Assembly (NCBI RefSeq): GCF_019873825.1
Contig: NZ_CP068418.1
Location: forward strand, 434,001-498,000
Reading direction: 5' to 3'
Source: Mycoplasma sp. E35C
Lineage (GTDB): Bacteria; Bacillota_I; Bacilli_A; Mycoplasmatales; Mycoplasmoidaceae
DNA: 64,000 nucleotides
In this document: piece after piece, positions 21,541-30,922 of the stretch
Numbering within the stretch: position 1 is the stretch's first letter
How the letters are laid out: each line of letters begins with the position of its first letter
The notes under the pieces: model-generated
The model's input: only the letters and a program-made list of their open reading frames with translations
What the model was told of the DNA's origin: nothing
The model's database searches: none
Made by a program: the position numbers and the translations under genes

Positions 21541-22267
21541 ACGCTATGTGATTGTTGTAGCGATGGCTGATGAAATTGATTTAGTTATCAAAAAATATAA
21601 CTATCAAAAAGTCAGCAATTCACTATTTTTATACGAATCTAAATTAATTAATGATGTTGATATTGCCATTTGTGGAATTGGTAAAACCAACGCTGCAATG
21701 TGCGTTCAACATTTGATCGAATTAGATTGTTATAAGAATATCATTAACATCGGTATTGCTGGTGCTTATAATCATGATTTAAAGCCAGGGCAATTAGTTG
21801 AAATTAACAATTTAATTTATGGTGATGTTGATGTTACTTATTTCAATTACGCTTTTGGACAAGTGCCAAAATTACCTAAAAATTATCAATTAAAATCAGG
21901 TGATTTTACATGTGTTAGCACTGATAGTTTTATCTCACGATTTAATTATTTAAAAATCATAGAAAAGCTAGAAATTCCCGTAGATTTGTTCGAAATGGAA
22001 GCTTGTGCAATAGCTCAGGTTTGTCATATTAACAACTTTAAAAACTTAAAGGTTTATAAGGTAGTTTCTGACTATATTAAACTTAATGAAATGACTGAAA
22101 AACTTGATGAAAAATTAGCTAATCATGTTTTAGAAAAAGTTGATTTTAGATTTAAAGTTTTTGATGAAATAACACAAAAAGAATTAGTTCTTAATAAAGA
22201 AGAATTAATTAATTTTGCATACCAAGTTATCTTTAATTGATTTCAAAAAACATTTGATAATCAATAA
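21488..22267 (+). CDS. MTA/SAH nucleosidase family protein
   Basis: This enzyme of up to 259 residues cleaves the glycosidic bond of methylthioadenosine and S-adenosylhomocysteine. VIVVAMADE forms the first strand, GIGKTNAAMC and INIGIAGAYNHDLKPGQLV follow, and the purine-binding FEMEACAIAQVC and VSDY near the end are typical. The ATG at 21488 overlaps the nadD end by 53 bases. A GTG at 21548, eight bases after that stop, would start right at the first strand and is equally plausible. UGA at 22238 is Trp. It clears by-products of the SAM-dependent methylases. Confidence 0.82.
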
Positions 22268-22302
22268 TAATTTTGACTAACTAAAAAAGCCAATTAAACA
22301 AC

Positions 22303-22340
22303 AAAAAAACACCAAGCGAACTAGTGCTTGGTGTTTTTAG
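22303..22340. terminator. Bidirectional terminator between convergent operons
   Basis: ACACCAAGC (22309-22317) pairs with GCTTGGTGT (22326-22334), with T on the right and A on the left, serving both the + nucleosidase operon and the minus PEBP genes. Confidence 0.85.
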
Positions 22341-22354
22341 TATTCAAGATTTAA

Positions 22355-23023
22355 TTATTCAACCTTAGCGTATTTGAAGTGTAATGTGTGCTTATCAACG
22401 ATGTGGTCGTGAATAGCTTGCATGAAGTCACCAACATAATAAGGTTTGTTTAAGCTGTGTTTTTGTGTTCTATGATTTTTATAGTAAGACAATTCTTTTG
22501 CTTCAACATCTAATCCATAAACAGTTAATGTGTAAATGTGATCAGCATTTGGTGGATAACATCCAAAATACATTAATGATTCTTCATAAGTGTTAGCAGT
22601 AAACATTTCAGGTAAAATACCACCAAGTTTTTTGCTAGATTTATTGTTAGCTACAAATGTTCTAGCTACACTTGAGTTATGACCTTGTCATAAAATATCA
22701 TCAGCATAACGACCAATTTTTGTAGCATATCATTTTGTATGATCTAAATAAGATTGGTTAGCTTCAATCTTAGTTTTTTTAATATTTAATGCTACTCAGT
22801 GAACAAAAGCAAATCCAATAACAGGAGTTGAGTCATAATCTTCAATTAAAACCGCATAGCTTTTAGCACCAGGAATTGGTTCTCATTCTAAATCTAATGA
22901 GAATGAAGAAAATGGAGTGTTATTACGATTTTCACTAGCACCACCATGTGCTACTAAATATCCAGATTGATCAATCATTTTTGATCAAACATGTTTATTG
23001 TTACCAATTGAATGTTTTTTCAT
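22355..23023 (-). CDS. PEBP (YbhB/YbcL) family protein, copy 1
   Basis: This 222-residue cytosolic protein belongs to the phosphatidylethanolamine-binding/Raf-kinase-inhibitor-like family. SFSLDLEWEPIPGAKSYAVLIEDYD, GFAFVHWVALNI and HIYTLTVYGLDV correspond to the family's WxxxPxxxxSxAxxxxDxD, HW and YxLxVYAL motifs. AGAGGAG lies just before the ATG at 23023, a good ribosome-binding site. It is the second gene of a pair; the stop of the first lies 20 bases upstream. Bacterial members bind small anionic ligands and their physiological role is unclear. Confidence 0.82.
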
Positions 23024-23043
23024 TAATTATGTTCTCCTCTAGC

Positions 23044-23598
23044 TTATTGCGGCTTGTATCAGAAGTGTAATTCGTGTTCACCAACACAGTGGCTAATAAT
23101 CTTATTATTTAATTCAGATAAGTTAAATTGTGCTGGTAATTGCGTATCTTCAACATCTAAACCATAGATGCGAATTGTGTATAGGTGTGTATCATCTGGT
23201 GGAAGTGGTGGTAAGTAGTCACTAGCAGCTTTTGGTTTATTTTTAAACTTATTAGGGACACATTCAATCATTACCCCTCTTGAAACATCAGTAGCTGCTT
23301 GAGCTGTTGAGTTTAAACCTTGGATAATGCTTTGATCATTAATGTTTGCAGCATAAGCTAATTGATTGTTCTTAATGTTTGCCACAATTCAGTGAATAAA
23401 CGCTTGTCCAACAACACGAGAAGCTTCATAATCTAATAAAACTAAAGCATAGCTTTTAGCACCTTCGATCGGGTCTCAAGCTAAATCTAGACTTTCATAT
23501 CGCCCATTTTTTTGTTTAACAGTTTCATTTTTTAAATAAATACCGTTATCTCTTTGTTCAAAACATTCTGAACGAATTGCTGTTTTTTTATTCATCAT
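23044..23598 (-). CDS. PEBP (YbhB/YbcL) family protein, copy 2
   Basis: A 184-residue paralogue of the downstream gene: ESLDLAWDPIEGAKSYALVLLDYEA, QAFIHWIVANI and HLYTIRIYGLDVED align with it. It starts at one of two adjacent ATGs (23598 or 23595). TATAAT near 23632-23637 on the minus strand is a good -10 box, so this is the first gene of the transcript. The middle segment is shorter than in copy 1. Tandem duplication followed by divergence is likely; the two differ too much for a recent event. Confidence 0.8.
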
Positions 23599-23684
23599 AG
23601 TAAAGAGTATTATTGACACTATTATCACTATTATATAGTTAAATCAAAAAAATAATAAAAATACTGATAATTTATTTAATTTTT

Positions 23685-24524
23685 TTAAAAATCAACTTTA
23701 TCTGGGTGATAGCCAGAACTTTCGCAATCTGTTAGTTCATCGATCGTTTTTACATCAGCTTGATCGATCATAAAACCAAAGACATCAAAGTTAGATTTAA
23801 TGCGTTCATTGGTTTTTGATTTAGGTAATGGAACAATATCTTTTTGAATAATTCACTTAAGAATTAATTGAGCCACACTAACTTCGTATTGTTCTGCTAA
23901 TTCAACTAATTTCTTTTGTTCTAAGATCTTAGATTGTGAAAATGGTGATCATGCTTGAATTAAGATGTTATTCTTTTTACAATAGTCAACGATTTCAGGT
24001 TGTAAGCATCCTGGATGAAATTCAATTTGATTTACCATTGGTAAAATTTTAGCCGTCTTTTTTAATGCTTCTAGATGATGTTCTAAAAAGTTACTTACAC
24101 CAATCGATTTGATCTTACCTTCTAGGTATAATTCTTCCATTGCTCTTCAAGTTTCAGCATTAACTTCTTGTCAATTATCTTTAAAATCTGCACCTATTGG
24201 TCAATGGATTAAATAAAGATCTAAATAACTAACACCTAATTCTTCAATCGTATTATAAAAAGCATCCTTAGTTGATTGATAACCTTTATCTGTGTTTCAA
24301 ACTTTTGAAGTAAGAAAGATCTCACTGCGATCAATCTTAGATTGTCTTATCCCTTCACCAACTGATTTTTGATTGTTATAAATTTTAGCGCCATCAATAT
24401 GACGATATCCAGTTAATAATGCTTGTTTAACAGCATTAATACATTCATCGCCTTCTTGAAGTTTATAAGTGCCAAAACCAATGCTTGGCATTTTATAATT
24501 ATTAGCTAATAAGTTATATTTCAT
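23685..24524 (-). CDS. Aldo/keto reductase
   Basis: This 279-residue NADPH-dependent carbonyl reductase is of usual family length. The tetrad is visible: Asp and Tyr in HIDGAKIYNN near residue 45, Lys in FLTSKVW near 75, and His in YLIHWP near 107. GVSNFLEHHL, NQIEFHPG and the C-terminal PLPKSKTNERIKSNFDVFGF (cofactor phosphate binding) complete it. ATG at 24524 follows a long AT-rich upstream region. The natural substrate cannot be told; in mycoplasmas these enzymes may detoxify methylglyoxal or other aldehydes. Confidence 0.88.
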
Positions 24525-24865
24525 TTCTTAAATTTAATCTTTCTGATTGCATTTATAAATATACTTATAACATATATAAAAATAGATATTTTTATCGATT
24601 ATTTTTAATTTTTTGCTTGTAAAAATAGCGGTTAAACTTTATGAAAAAGTTTAATCTTAATGTTTGATATATTAGTTTTTTTATTTAAAAAAATTTATAA
24701 TAAATCACGAGATAATTAAAGTTAATTTAACTATCATTCTTAATTGATCTTAGTGTCAGTTTTTTATCATTGATTATTAAAGATAACTCACTGATTTATT
24801 ATTTGTTCTTTTCAAAAGTAAAATTATTTTTTTAAAGAAAATAATTACTAACTTCAATTAAGATA
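24525..24865. other. Divergent intergenic region, no gene
   Basis: AT-rich spacer between the minus-strand reductase and plus-strand rnhC. Several short inverted repeats and TATAAT-like boxes are seen but no reading frame with coding character. Confidence 0.5.
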
Positions 24866-24946
24866 AAACCAATTTATTTTTTAATTCATAAGTATTATTT
24901 ATCAATTATTTTGATTGATAAGATTTTGATTTTAAATTGGTTTTTT
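24866..24946 (+). promoter_or_regulatory. Terminator-like nested hairpin in the rnhC leader
   Basis: Outer arms AAACCAATTTA (24866-24876) and TAAATTGGTTT (24933-24943) enclose inner arms TTATCAAT (24899-24906) and ATTGATAA (24914-24921), and T-rich sequence follows. The structure ends only about 22 bases before the rnhC ATG, so it lies in the 5' leader. It may act as an attenuator or simply end read-through from upstream. Confidence 0.55.
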
Positions 24947-24967
24947 AATCAAAATGTTATTTAAAAA

Positions 24968-26275
24968 ATGAAAACATCAAATACCACAAGAACAATTAAG
25001 TTAAACGATGAAACACTCAAAATAATAAATGATAATTTAAAGAAACTAAAAGCTATTCAAACCAGCAAGAATTCAAATGGGAAAATTTCAATTCATGAGT
25101 TTGAATATAAAAAATATAAGTTCAAAGCTCATTTAACAACTAATCGTAAATTTGTAATTCAATTTGTTGGTAAGAGTGATGATAACACAAGTGATATCTT
25201 GGATGAATTAGTAACAATTTTCTTAGATCCAAATTACAGCGTAAAAAAGAAAAAAACTAATAAAACTACTCAACAAAATCAAACACAACAACAAGAAGAA
25301 ACATTAGTAGTTATTGATGATAGTTTAAGCATTGATAATACTAAAACTATTGCTACCAAAAAAAAGCAAGGTAGACCTAAGAAAAACACAAAAACACTTG
25401 TTGAAATAAAAACACCTGAAATTAATAATCTAGAAGAAAATAAGGTTAAATCTAATGATTCCGGAGCAATTAATTCATTAGATGATTTGAACAATAATCA
25501 ATTGAAGTTAATTGATCATTCAATAGCACCAAGTGATTATACTGTTGATGATTTTGTGCAAAAAATTAAGGATATTACATTAAAACTTAATTCACTTGAA
25601 GAAGAATTAAATAAAATAAATAAAAAAATAATTTTTGTTCATGCTAATAGCACTACAATTGGTTGTGATGAAGTTGGTGTTACAGAAATTGCAGGTCCAA
25701 CAGTGATGTGTGCAGCTAAAGTTAAAGAAGAGCACATTGATGAATTAATTAAAATGGGTGTAAGGGATTCTAAACAACTAAGTAGAAAAGAAGTGTTTGA
25801 ATACTACGAAAAAATTAAGCCGTTCGTAAAATACGTTATCTTTGCAGGAGATGACTTAACAGGCGTTAATCCCTATTTACAAATGTATAACAACAAAAAG
25901 AACTTAATCATGGCTTATATGCATAATGAAGCATTAAGTATCTTTAAACAAAAATATGATATTGATTGCCCTGTGATTTTAGATCAGTTTTGTTCGCAAG
26001 AAAAATATTATGAATATCTTGATTATCTAGATAAAGAAATAATCAAAATTAATGTAATGGAAACAAGAGCTGAATCTAAATATATTAGTGTGGCTGTTGC
26101 TAGTATTATTGCTAGATATTATTATCTAAACAAAATTAAATGAATTGCTAAGCAATTAAATTTTAATAATTGGGAAGAATTAATAGGTGAAAATGCTAAA
26201 AAAATTATTACCGATTATATTAATAAAAACCCAAGAGAAGATTATTCAAGATTCTTCAAACTAAAATTACTTTAA
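24968..26275 (+). CDS. rnhC: Ribonuclease HIII with AT-hook-like linker
   Basis: This 435-residue enzyme cleaves RNA in RNA-DNA hybrids. Residues 1-85 form the TBP-like substrate-binding domain typical of RNase HIII (YKFKAHLTTNRKFVIQFVGK). The catalytic domain starts near residue 225 with TTIGCDEVGVTEIAGP, then RDSKQLSRKEV, VILDQF and ETRAESKYISVAVASIIAR. The Asp-Glu pair plus later Asp form the metal site. Between the domains is an extra linker of about 110 residues, rich in Lys, Gln and Asn, with KQGRPKKN, an AT-hook-like patch. RNase HIII is usually about 300 residues, so the linker is unusual. Confidence 0.88.
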
Positions 26276-26303
26276 TAAAAAGCTTAATAAGCTAAATAAA
26301 TCT

Positions 26304-26360
26304 AAAAAACAACATATTTAAAGCTATCAAAATTGATAGATAAATATGTTGTTTATTTTT
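26304..26360. terminator. Long terminator hairpin, copy 1 of 3
   Basis: AAACAACATATTTA (26307-26320) pairs with TAAATATGTTGTTT (26341-26354), with inner CTATCAA/TTGATAG. It has A-rich left and T-rich right flanks, so it serves rnhC on + and the 26363-27058 gene on -. Near-identical copies lie at 27173-27223 and, more diverged, at 29938-29985. Confidence 0.88.
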
Positions 26361-26362
26361 AA

Positions 26363-27058
26363 TTAATTAAAAGGAATAAAAGTTAGTGAATTAAGCGTTC
26401 TGATTCCTTTTTCTTTTCTATGCATCTTTTTTAGCACAGATAAAGAGCTGAATGGTAATAATATTAATCATTGTTTTTTATCAAAAACTGATAATTTCAA
26501 TTTCAAAACATATAAATATGAAAGCACTGTTAATCAAATGATGTTTCAACCAATCCAACCAGCAAAACCTGAACCTCTAAAGAACCATAAATCTAATTGA
26601 TGCATTCATTTTCTGCTATGAAAAATTTCTAGTTCTTCACCACCAATGTAACCACTATAATCAAATGAAGTTGAATAATCATTTGCTGTTGGAGATTCTT
26701 TTTGTATAAGACTACGAGGATAACCCATTCATCCCATAAAGAAGATAGCAATAATAAGTAAGATTGAAAAACCTAATAGAAATTGCAGAATTTCTAAAAA
26801 ACTAAATACTGTCAATTTATTAGAATTTTTAAGTGTTTTTAGTTTACTAAAATCATTATCTTTCTTAGATAAAAATATAAATAATATTCCTAAGAATAAG
26901 ATTACAAAAGTTGTAGTTAATGGTAAAAATCAGAATATTTCTTTTTCGTAATCTATATTTTCATCTTTTCAAACAAGATAAATAGTTAATGAACTAATTA
27001 AAACTAAACTAATATAGATTAATAAAAACTGAAAATCTTTTCTTTTAAATAGTTTCAA
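26363..27058 (-). CDS. Four-helix membrane protein A, duplicated protease partner
   Basis: This 231-residue protein starts at TTG 27058 with AGAAAGGT 14 bases upstream, the same signal as its paralogue at 27908. Four hydrophobic segments are seen: FQFLLIYISLVLISSLTIYL, FLPLTTTFVILFLGILFIFL, FLEILQFLLGFSILLIIAIFFMGW and a last one around GWIGWNIIWLTVLSYLYVL. The first 100 residues are almost identical to copy B. The loop between helices 3 and 4 differs completely (here PRSLIQKESPTANDY). The upstream leader begins with a remnant of the protease gene's last codons. No known family is recognised. Confidence 0.75.
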
Positions 27059-27128
27059 AATTATCTATTTTACCTTTCTGACTATGAGTTGGTAATTATT
27101 GAATTTTTAAAATCATTATATTTCTATA

Positions 27129-27170
27129 ACTTTACCAAAATTTATAAAAATTTGTTTAGATTTACTAAAT
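27129..27170 (-). repeat. Promoter-region repeat, copy 1
   Basis: A 42-base direct repeat of 29889-29930 with three mismatches. It contains a TATAAA box on the minus strand and lies upstream of membrane protein A, as the other copy lies upstream of the protease. It probably carries the promoter. Confidence 0.7.
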
Positions 27171-27172
27171 CT

Positions 27173-27223
27173 AAAAAACAACATATTTAAAGCTATCAAA
27201 ATTGATAGATAAATATGTTGTTT
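27173..27223 (-). terminator. Long terminator hairpin, copy 2 of 3
   Basis: AAACAACATATTTA (27176-27189) pairs with TAAATATGTTGTTT (27210-27223), with the inner CTATCAA/TTGATAG. It ends the protease-membrane protein B transcript five bases after the latter's stop. Confidence 0.88.
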
Positions 27224-27227
27224 GTTT

Positions 27228-27908
27228 TTAATTAAATGGAATAAAAGTTAGTGAATTAAGCGTTTTTTCTTTTCTATGGTTATTTCTTATCACAGATAAA
27301 GAGCTGAATGGTAATAATATTAATCCGTGTTTTCTATCAAAAACTGATAATTTTAATTTTAAAACATATAAATACGAAAGCACTATTAATCAGATGATGT
27401 TTCAACTAATTCAACCCATCAAACCTGTGCTTCTAAAAAAATGTCAATTTAATTGATGCATTCATTGTCTATTTTTAATAAGTTCTAGCATCGAATCTTC
27501 AAAATCAAAATTCTTATGACAACCAACAACAAGAGGAACTAACCTTGAACCACCACTAGCAGTGTTCGTATAAGACATCCCTCCTCACAACAACATGACA
27601 AGGAAAACTAAAATACTAAAACCTAATAATATTTGCAGAATTTCTAAAAAACTAAATATCGCTAATTTATTAGATATTTTAAATGTTTTTAGTTTATTAA
27701 AATCATTATCTTTCTTAGATAAAAATATAAATAAAATTCCTAAAAATAAGATTACAAAAGTTGTAGTTAATGGTAAAAATCAGAATATTTCATTTTCATA
27801 ATCTATATTCTTATCTTTTCAAACAAGATAAATGCTTAATGAACTAATTAAAACTAAACTAATGTAGATTAATAAAAACTGAAAACCTTTTCTTTTAAAT
27901 AGTTTCAA
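27228..27908 (-). CDS. Four-helix membrane protein B, co-transcribed with the protease
   Basis: This 226-residue paralogue of the 26363-27058 protein starts at TTG 27908, only 11 bases after the protease stop. The ribosome-binding site AGAAAGG overlaps the protease's last codons, so expression is coupled. The four-helix layout matches copy A. The loop between helices 3 and 4 is different (SYTNTASGGSRLVPLVVG, CHKNFDFEDS), while the following NRQWMHQLN and the last helix are shared. A role as membrane anchor, partner or immunity factor for the protease is inferred from the operon only. Confidence 0.75.
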
Positions 27909-27919
27909 AATTATCTATT

Positions 27920-29848
27920 TTACCTTTCTGTTGTGTAAGTGAATGCTAATTCTTCTTGGCTAGTTTTATCTAACGAATCACTATATCTACTTATAACAAA
28001 ATCATAATAGCCATCTTCAGGAATTTTTACCTTAATAAATTCGTAATTATTATAACCTTCAGATTTTTGTATTGTTTGACCCTTGGTATTACGTATTTTT
28101 AGATCAAAATCTTTAATTGCTGGATTTTTTATATCATTTTCATTACGATAAACATTTTGTCATATTCTAGTAGGTTTTGAATTTTTGAAAAAATCTCTTC
28201 CATTATAACTTCATGATAAACTTGTTCTTAAAATATCTCCTTTTTTAAAGAACTTATTTTTAATAATTAATTCATTACTACTTTTATCATAGCTTGTATA
28301 AGGGCTTAAAGAAATTTCATTATAATTTTTTCATTTAATATATCTTAAATTATCAAAGGATTCTTTTAACTTAGAATAATCTAGAATTCCTGCTCCAAAA
28401 TCTTTATTTAAATTTGATTGTAAATTTGATTGGCCGTTGGTATTAGAAGACACATTTGAAGTGGCTGAACCTAAAGCAGCTTTAGCAATAATTCCGTTTC
28501 TACCTAACTGATATTTTTCTTTATATAAGATCATAGTATTAGCTACTACACCTGAAATAAAAGGAGCAGAATAACTGGTTCCATAACCTCTGCGATTTTC
28601 AAAATTATAGCGTTCTCCATTAGCTAATAATAACGGGCTATTGCTAGTATCTGATCCTTGAGAAGAAAATGATGATATAGAACCTTTTTTATCATTAGAT
28701 CCAACAATTATCGAATTATGAGATAATTGCATATTATTTAATTTTTTATTGTTTTCATCACCATCATTACCTGCCGAAAAAACAAAAACAAAATCTGGAT
28801 TATCATGAGCTACTAAATCTATATATCTAGATCTAATATTATATGTGTATTTTCCCTTGCCGTATTCAGCACCATGCGAATTATTAACAACTTTTATGTC
28901 TTTGTGAGATAAAATATAACCTATTTCATTATCTAAACCTATGATATCGTTGCCTCATTCAACACCGTTATATTTTATTCCGTATAGTTTTAATAATGGA
29001 TTAACACCAGATCTGCCTCCTATTATAGAACCTACTTGTGTTGCGTGTTCACTATAAGTTGGTCAAGATCAAAAATAAGTATTTATGTTATAAAACAAGC
29101 TATTATTATTTTCTACTGGAGAATCGCTGTTAAAATAATATCTATTTGTATTATCAATTAAACCACCTGTTATATCTTCTTTACCTCCAACTTCTAATAC
29201 AGCAACGGCTATTTTTGAATTCCCTGCATTTTCATATCTTTTTGTAGCTCTGATAGCTTCATCTCTAAATTTTTTTTCATATTTATTAGATATAAAATTT
29301 TGGCTATAATCACCATATTTAGATGAATTATTAGAAGTTATATTACCATAATATTCACTGTTATTCGGTTTTAGATCTGATCCTTTTTTATTGTTATCAA
29401 AGCTAAAATTTTCAACTCAAGAACTGTTATTTAAGAAATCAGTAACTTTATTTATTTGTTGTTCATCAACATAAGCCAATATTAAACTTTTTATTGCTTC
29501 GCTTTTTTTAACAAATAAAAATCCAGTTTCATTTTTAAGCGTTTCTACTAATGAAGTTACATTTAAAGGACTAATATCTCTTTTGATTTCTATTAGAACT
29601 GTTTTTTTATTTATTTCTTGTTTACTTATCTTTTGATTGTCATAAGTAGTTTTTGTCTCTTGATCAGATTCAGAAAAAGAGTTTGGGGTTTGAAGGGATG
29701 TATTTTGAAGAATAGTTTTACCAACTTCATTATTTTCTTCATTTAAAATATCTTTTTTTACTTCTAAATTGCTAACTGATAAAGCTGAAAAAGGAAGTAA
29801 AGAAAAAGAAATTGATGAAATTATTTTTAGTATTTTTTTCTTTATCAT
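27920..29848 (-). CDS. Secreted subtilisin-like serine protease (S8)
   Basis: This 642-residue protein has an N-terminal signal (IISSISFSLLPFSALSV) without a lipobox Cys, then a polar prodomain of about 180 residues. The catalytic domain follows. EHATQVGSIIGG carries the active His near residue 275. VFSAGNDGDENN carries the oxyanion Asn. GYGTSYSAPFISGVVA carries the active Ser at residue 425. The first strand reads AVAVLEVGGKED, with Glu where most subtilases have the catalytic Asp. A beta-rich C-terminal domain of about 130 residues ends the protein. It is expected on the cell surface or in the medium. It is followed by membrane protein B in one operon. Confidence 0.85.
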
Positions 29849-29888
29849 AATTTATTAACTTTTAGTTTTAAATCCCTATCTTACAATT

Positions 29889-29985
29889 ACTTTATCAAAA
29901 TTTATAAAAATGTGTTTAAATTTACTAAATGCAAAAAAATCAACATATTCGCAACTATCAAAATTGACAGATGAATATGTTGATT
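29889..29985 (-). promoter_or_regulatory. Promoter repeat copy 2 and terminator hairpin copy 3
   Basis: 29889-29930 repeats the 27129-27170 element ahead of the protease gene. 29938-29950 (AATCAACATATTC) pairs with 29973-29985, a diverged third copy of the long terminator, which ends the upstream operon (30085 gene). The same terminator-promoter order thus occurs twice in this locus. Confidence 0.7.
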
Positions 29986-30084
29986 ATGACAATAAAACCA
30001 GATTTAAAAACTTAATTAAAAATTACTATCCTAAAAAAACCACAAGCTTAAAAAAATTTATCAAATTTTTATATTCTTATTTGG

Positions 30085-30486
30085 TTATGAAAAATCTTTT
30101 TTATTTTTAGGTTTAGGTTCTTGTTTATCTTCTTCTTTAACTTTATCTTGATTTATATCGCCGCCAAAAAATTGTGCTGAAAAGCTATTCATTTTTGAAA
30201 GCATTTCATTCATTTTTTTGACTTGTTCTTCGTTACTAAAAGTTTGACTGGTTAGATCTTCGGTTAGTTTTTCAACAATGTTGTTGATATCGCCCATATC
30301 TGAAATATCAACATTAGCATTACCCATTAAGTTTTTGGTGAATGATAAGATATCCAAATAAGAAGCAGCTTGTTCAAAGCCTAGTGCTTTTAATAATTCG
30401 GATTCTGTTACATCATCACTAACATTTAAACGTTCTTTTAATTCTTGGGTAGTTAGCTGTAATTTCTTTGCTAGTTTATTTAACAT
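30085..30486 (-). CDS. Hypothetical acidic helical protein
   Basis: This 133-residue cytosolic protein is predicted to be helical. The N-terminal LNKLAKKLQLTTQELKERLNV resembles a small helical motif like those in helix-turn-helix or LysM-independent binding modules, but I cannot assign it. The middle is Met/Asn/Glu-rich (KKMNEMLSKMNSF) and the C-terminus is a charged KVKEEDKQEPKPKNKK tail. It is the last gene of the rpmG-pepP-smpB-pepC operon and overlaps the membrane-protein stop by 11 bases. A terminator follows at 29938. Confidence 0.7.
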   Translation of the reverse strand: MLNKLAKKLQLTTQELKERLNVSDDVTESELLKALGFEQAASYLDILSFTKNLMGNANVDISDMGDINNIVEKLTEDLTSQTFSNEEQVKKMNEMLSKMNSFSAQFFGGDINQDKVKEEDKQEPKPKNKKDFS

Positions 30487-30922
30487 CTTGATTAGCGCTT
30501 TCTAGTAGATTGTCTCTAATTTCTTCTAATAATGCTCTTGCTATTATTAGTTGCTTGCGTTTAGGTTTATTGATTTCAAAAAAGTAATTGTGTTTTTTAA
30601 AGAAGTAATTAGTTTTTTCTGCAATTGTTAGATAAGCATTATTGTATTTATGTTGTAAATAAATAGTAATACTAATTGTGATTGCAATAACTAAAAAAGC
30701 AAAAATCGAAGCCTTAGATTGTGCTTCATCGTCCAGTCTTGGTTTGTTGTTTTCATCTTTATTTATTAATAAGATAGCTGCATAAGTTGCAATTAAAACA
30801 ATTAAACCAGTAGCTAAGCCGATTGCTAAGATAATTCAGGGACGTTTCTTTTCTTTAATACACCAATTAATGCCATCAATTATTTCGCTAACGTTCCGAT
30901 CGGGTCTCATGGTTGAAGTCAT
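30476..30922 (-). CDS. Small two-helix membrane protein
   Basis: 148 residues from ATG 30922 (a second ATG at 30910 is possible). Two hydrophobic helices, PWIILAIGLATGLIVLIATYAAILL and ASIFAFLVIAITISITIYL, flank a short acidic loop, and a basic C-terminal half follows (KPKRKQLIIARALLEEIRDNLLES). Its start lies inside the pepC1 end (43-base overlap) and its end overlaps the next gene, so it is translationally coupled to both. No function is recognised. Confidence 0.68.

Noticed and set aside
26363-29848. MIB-MIP immunoglobulin-cleaving system
   Set aside because: MIB proteins are large Ig-binding proteins. The partner here is a four-helix protein of about 230 residues, and no Ig-binding motif is visible.
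29910-30110. Short + strand frame over the third hairpin
   Set aside because: It runs through the terminator and the end of the 30085 gene on the opposite strand and has no ribosome-binding site.
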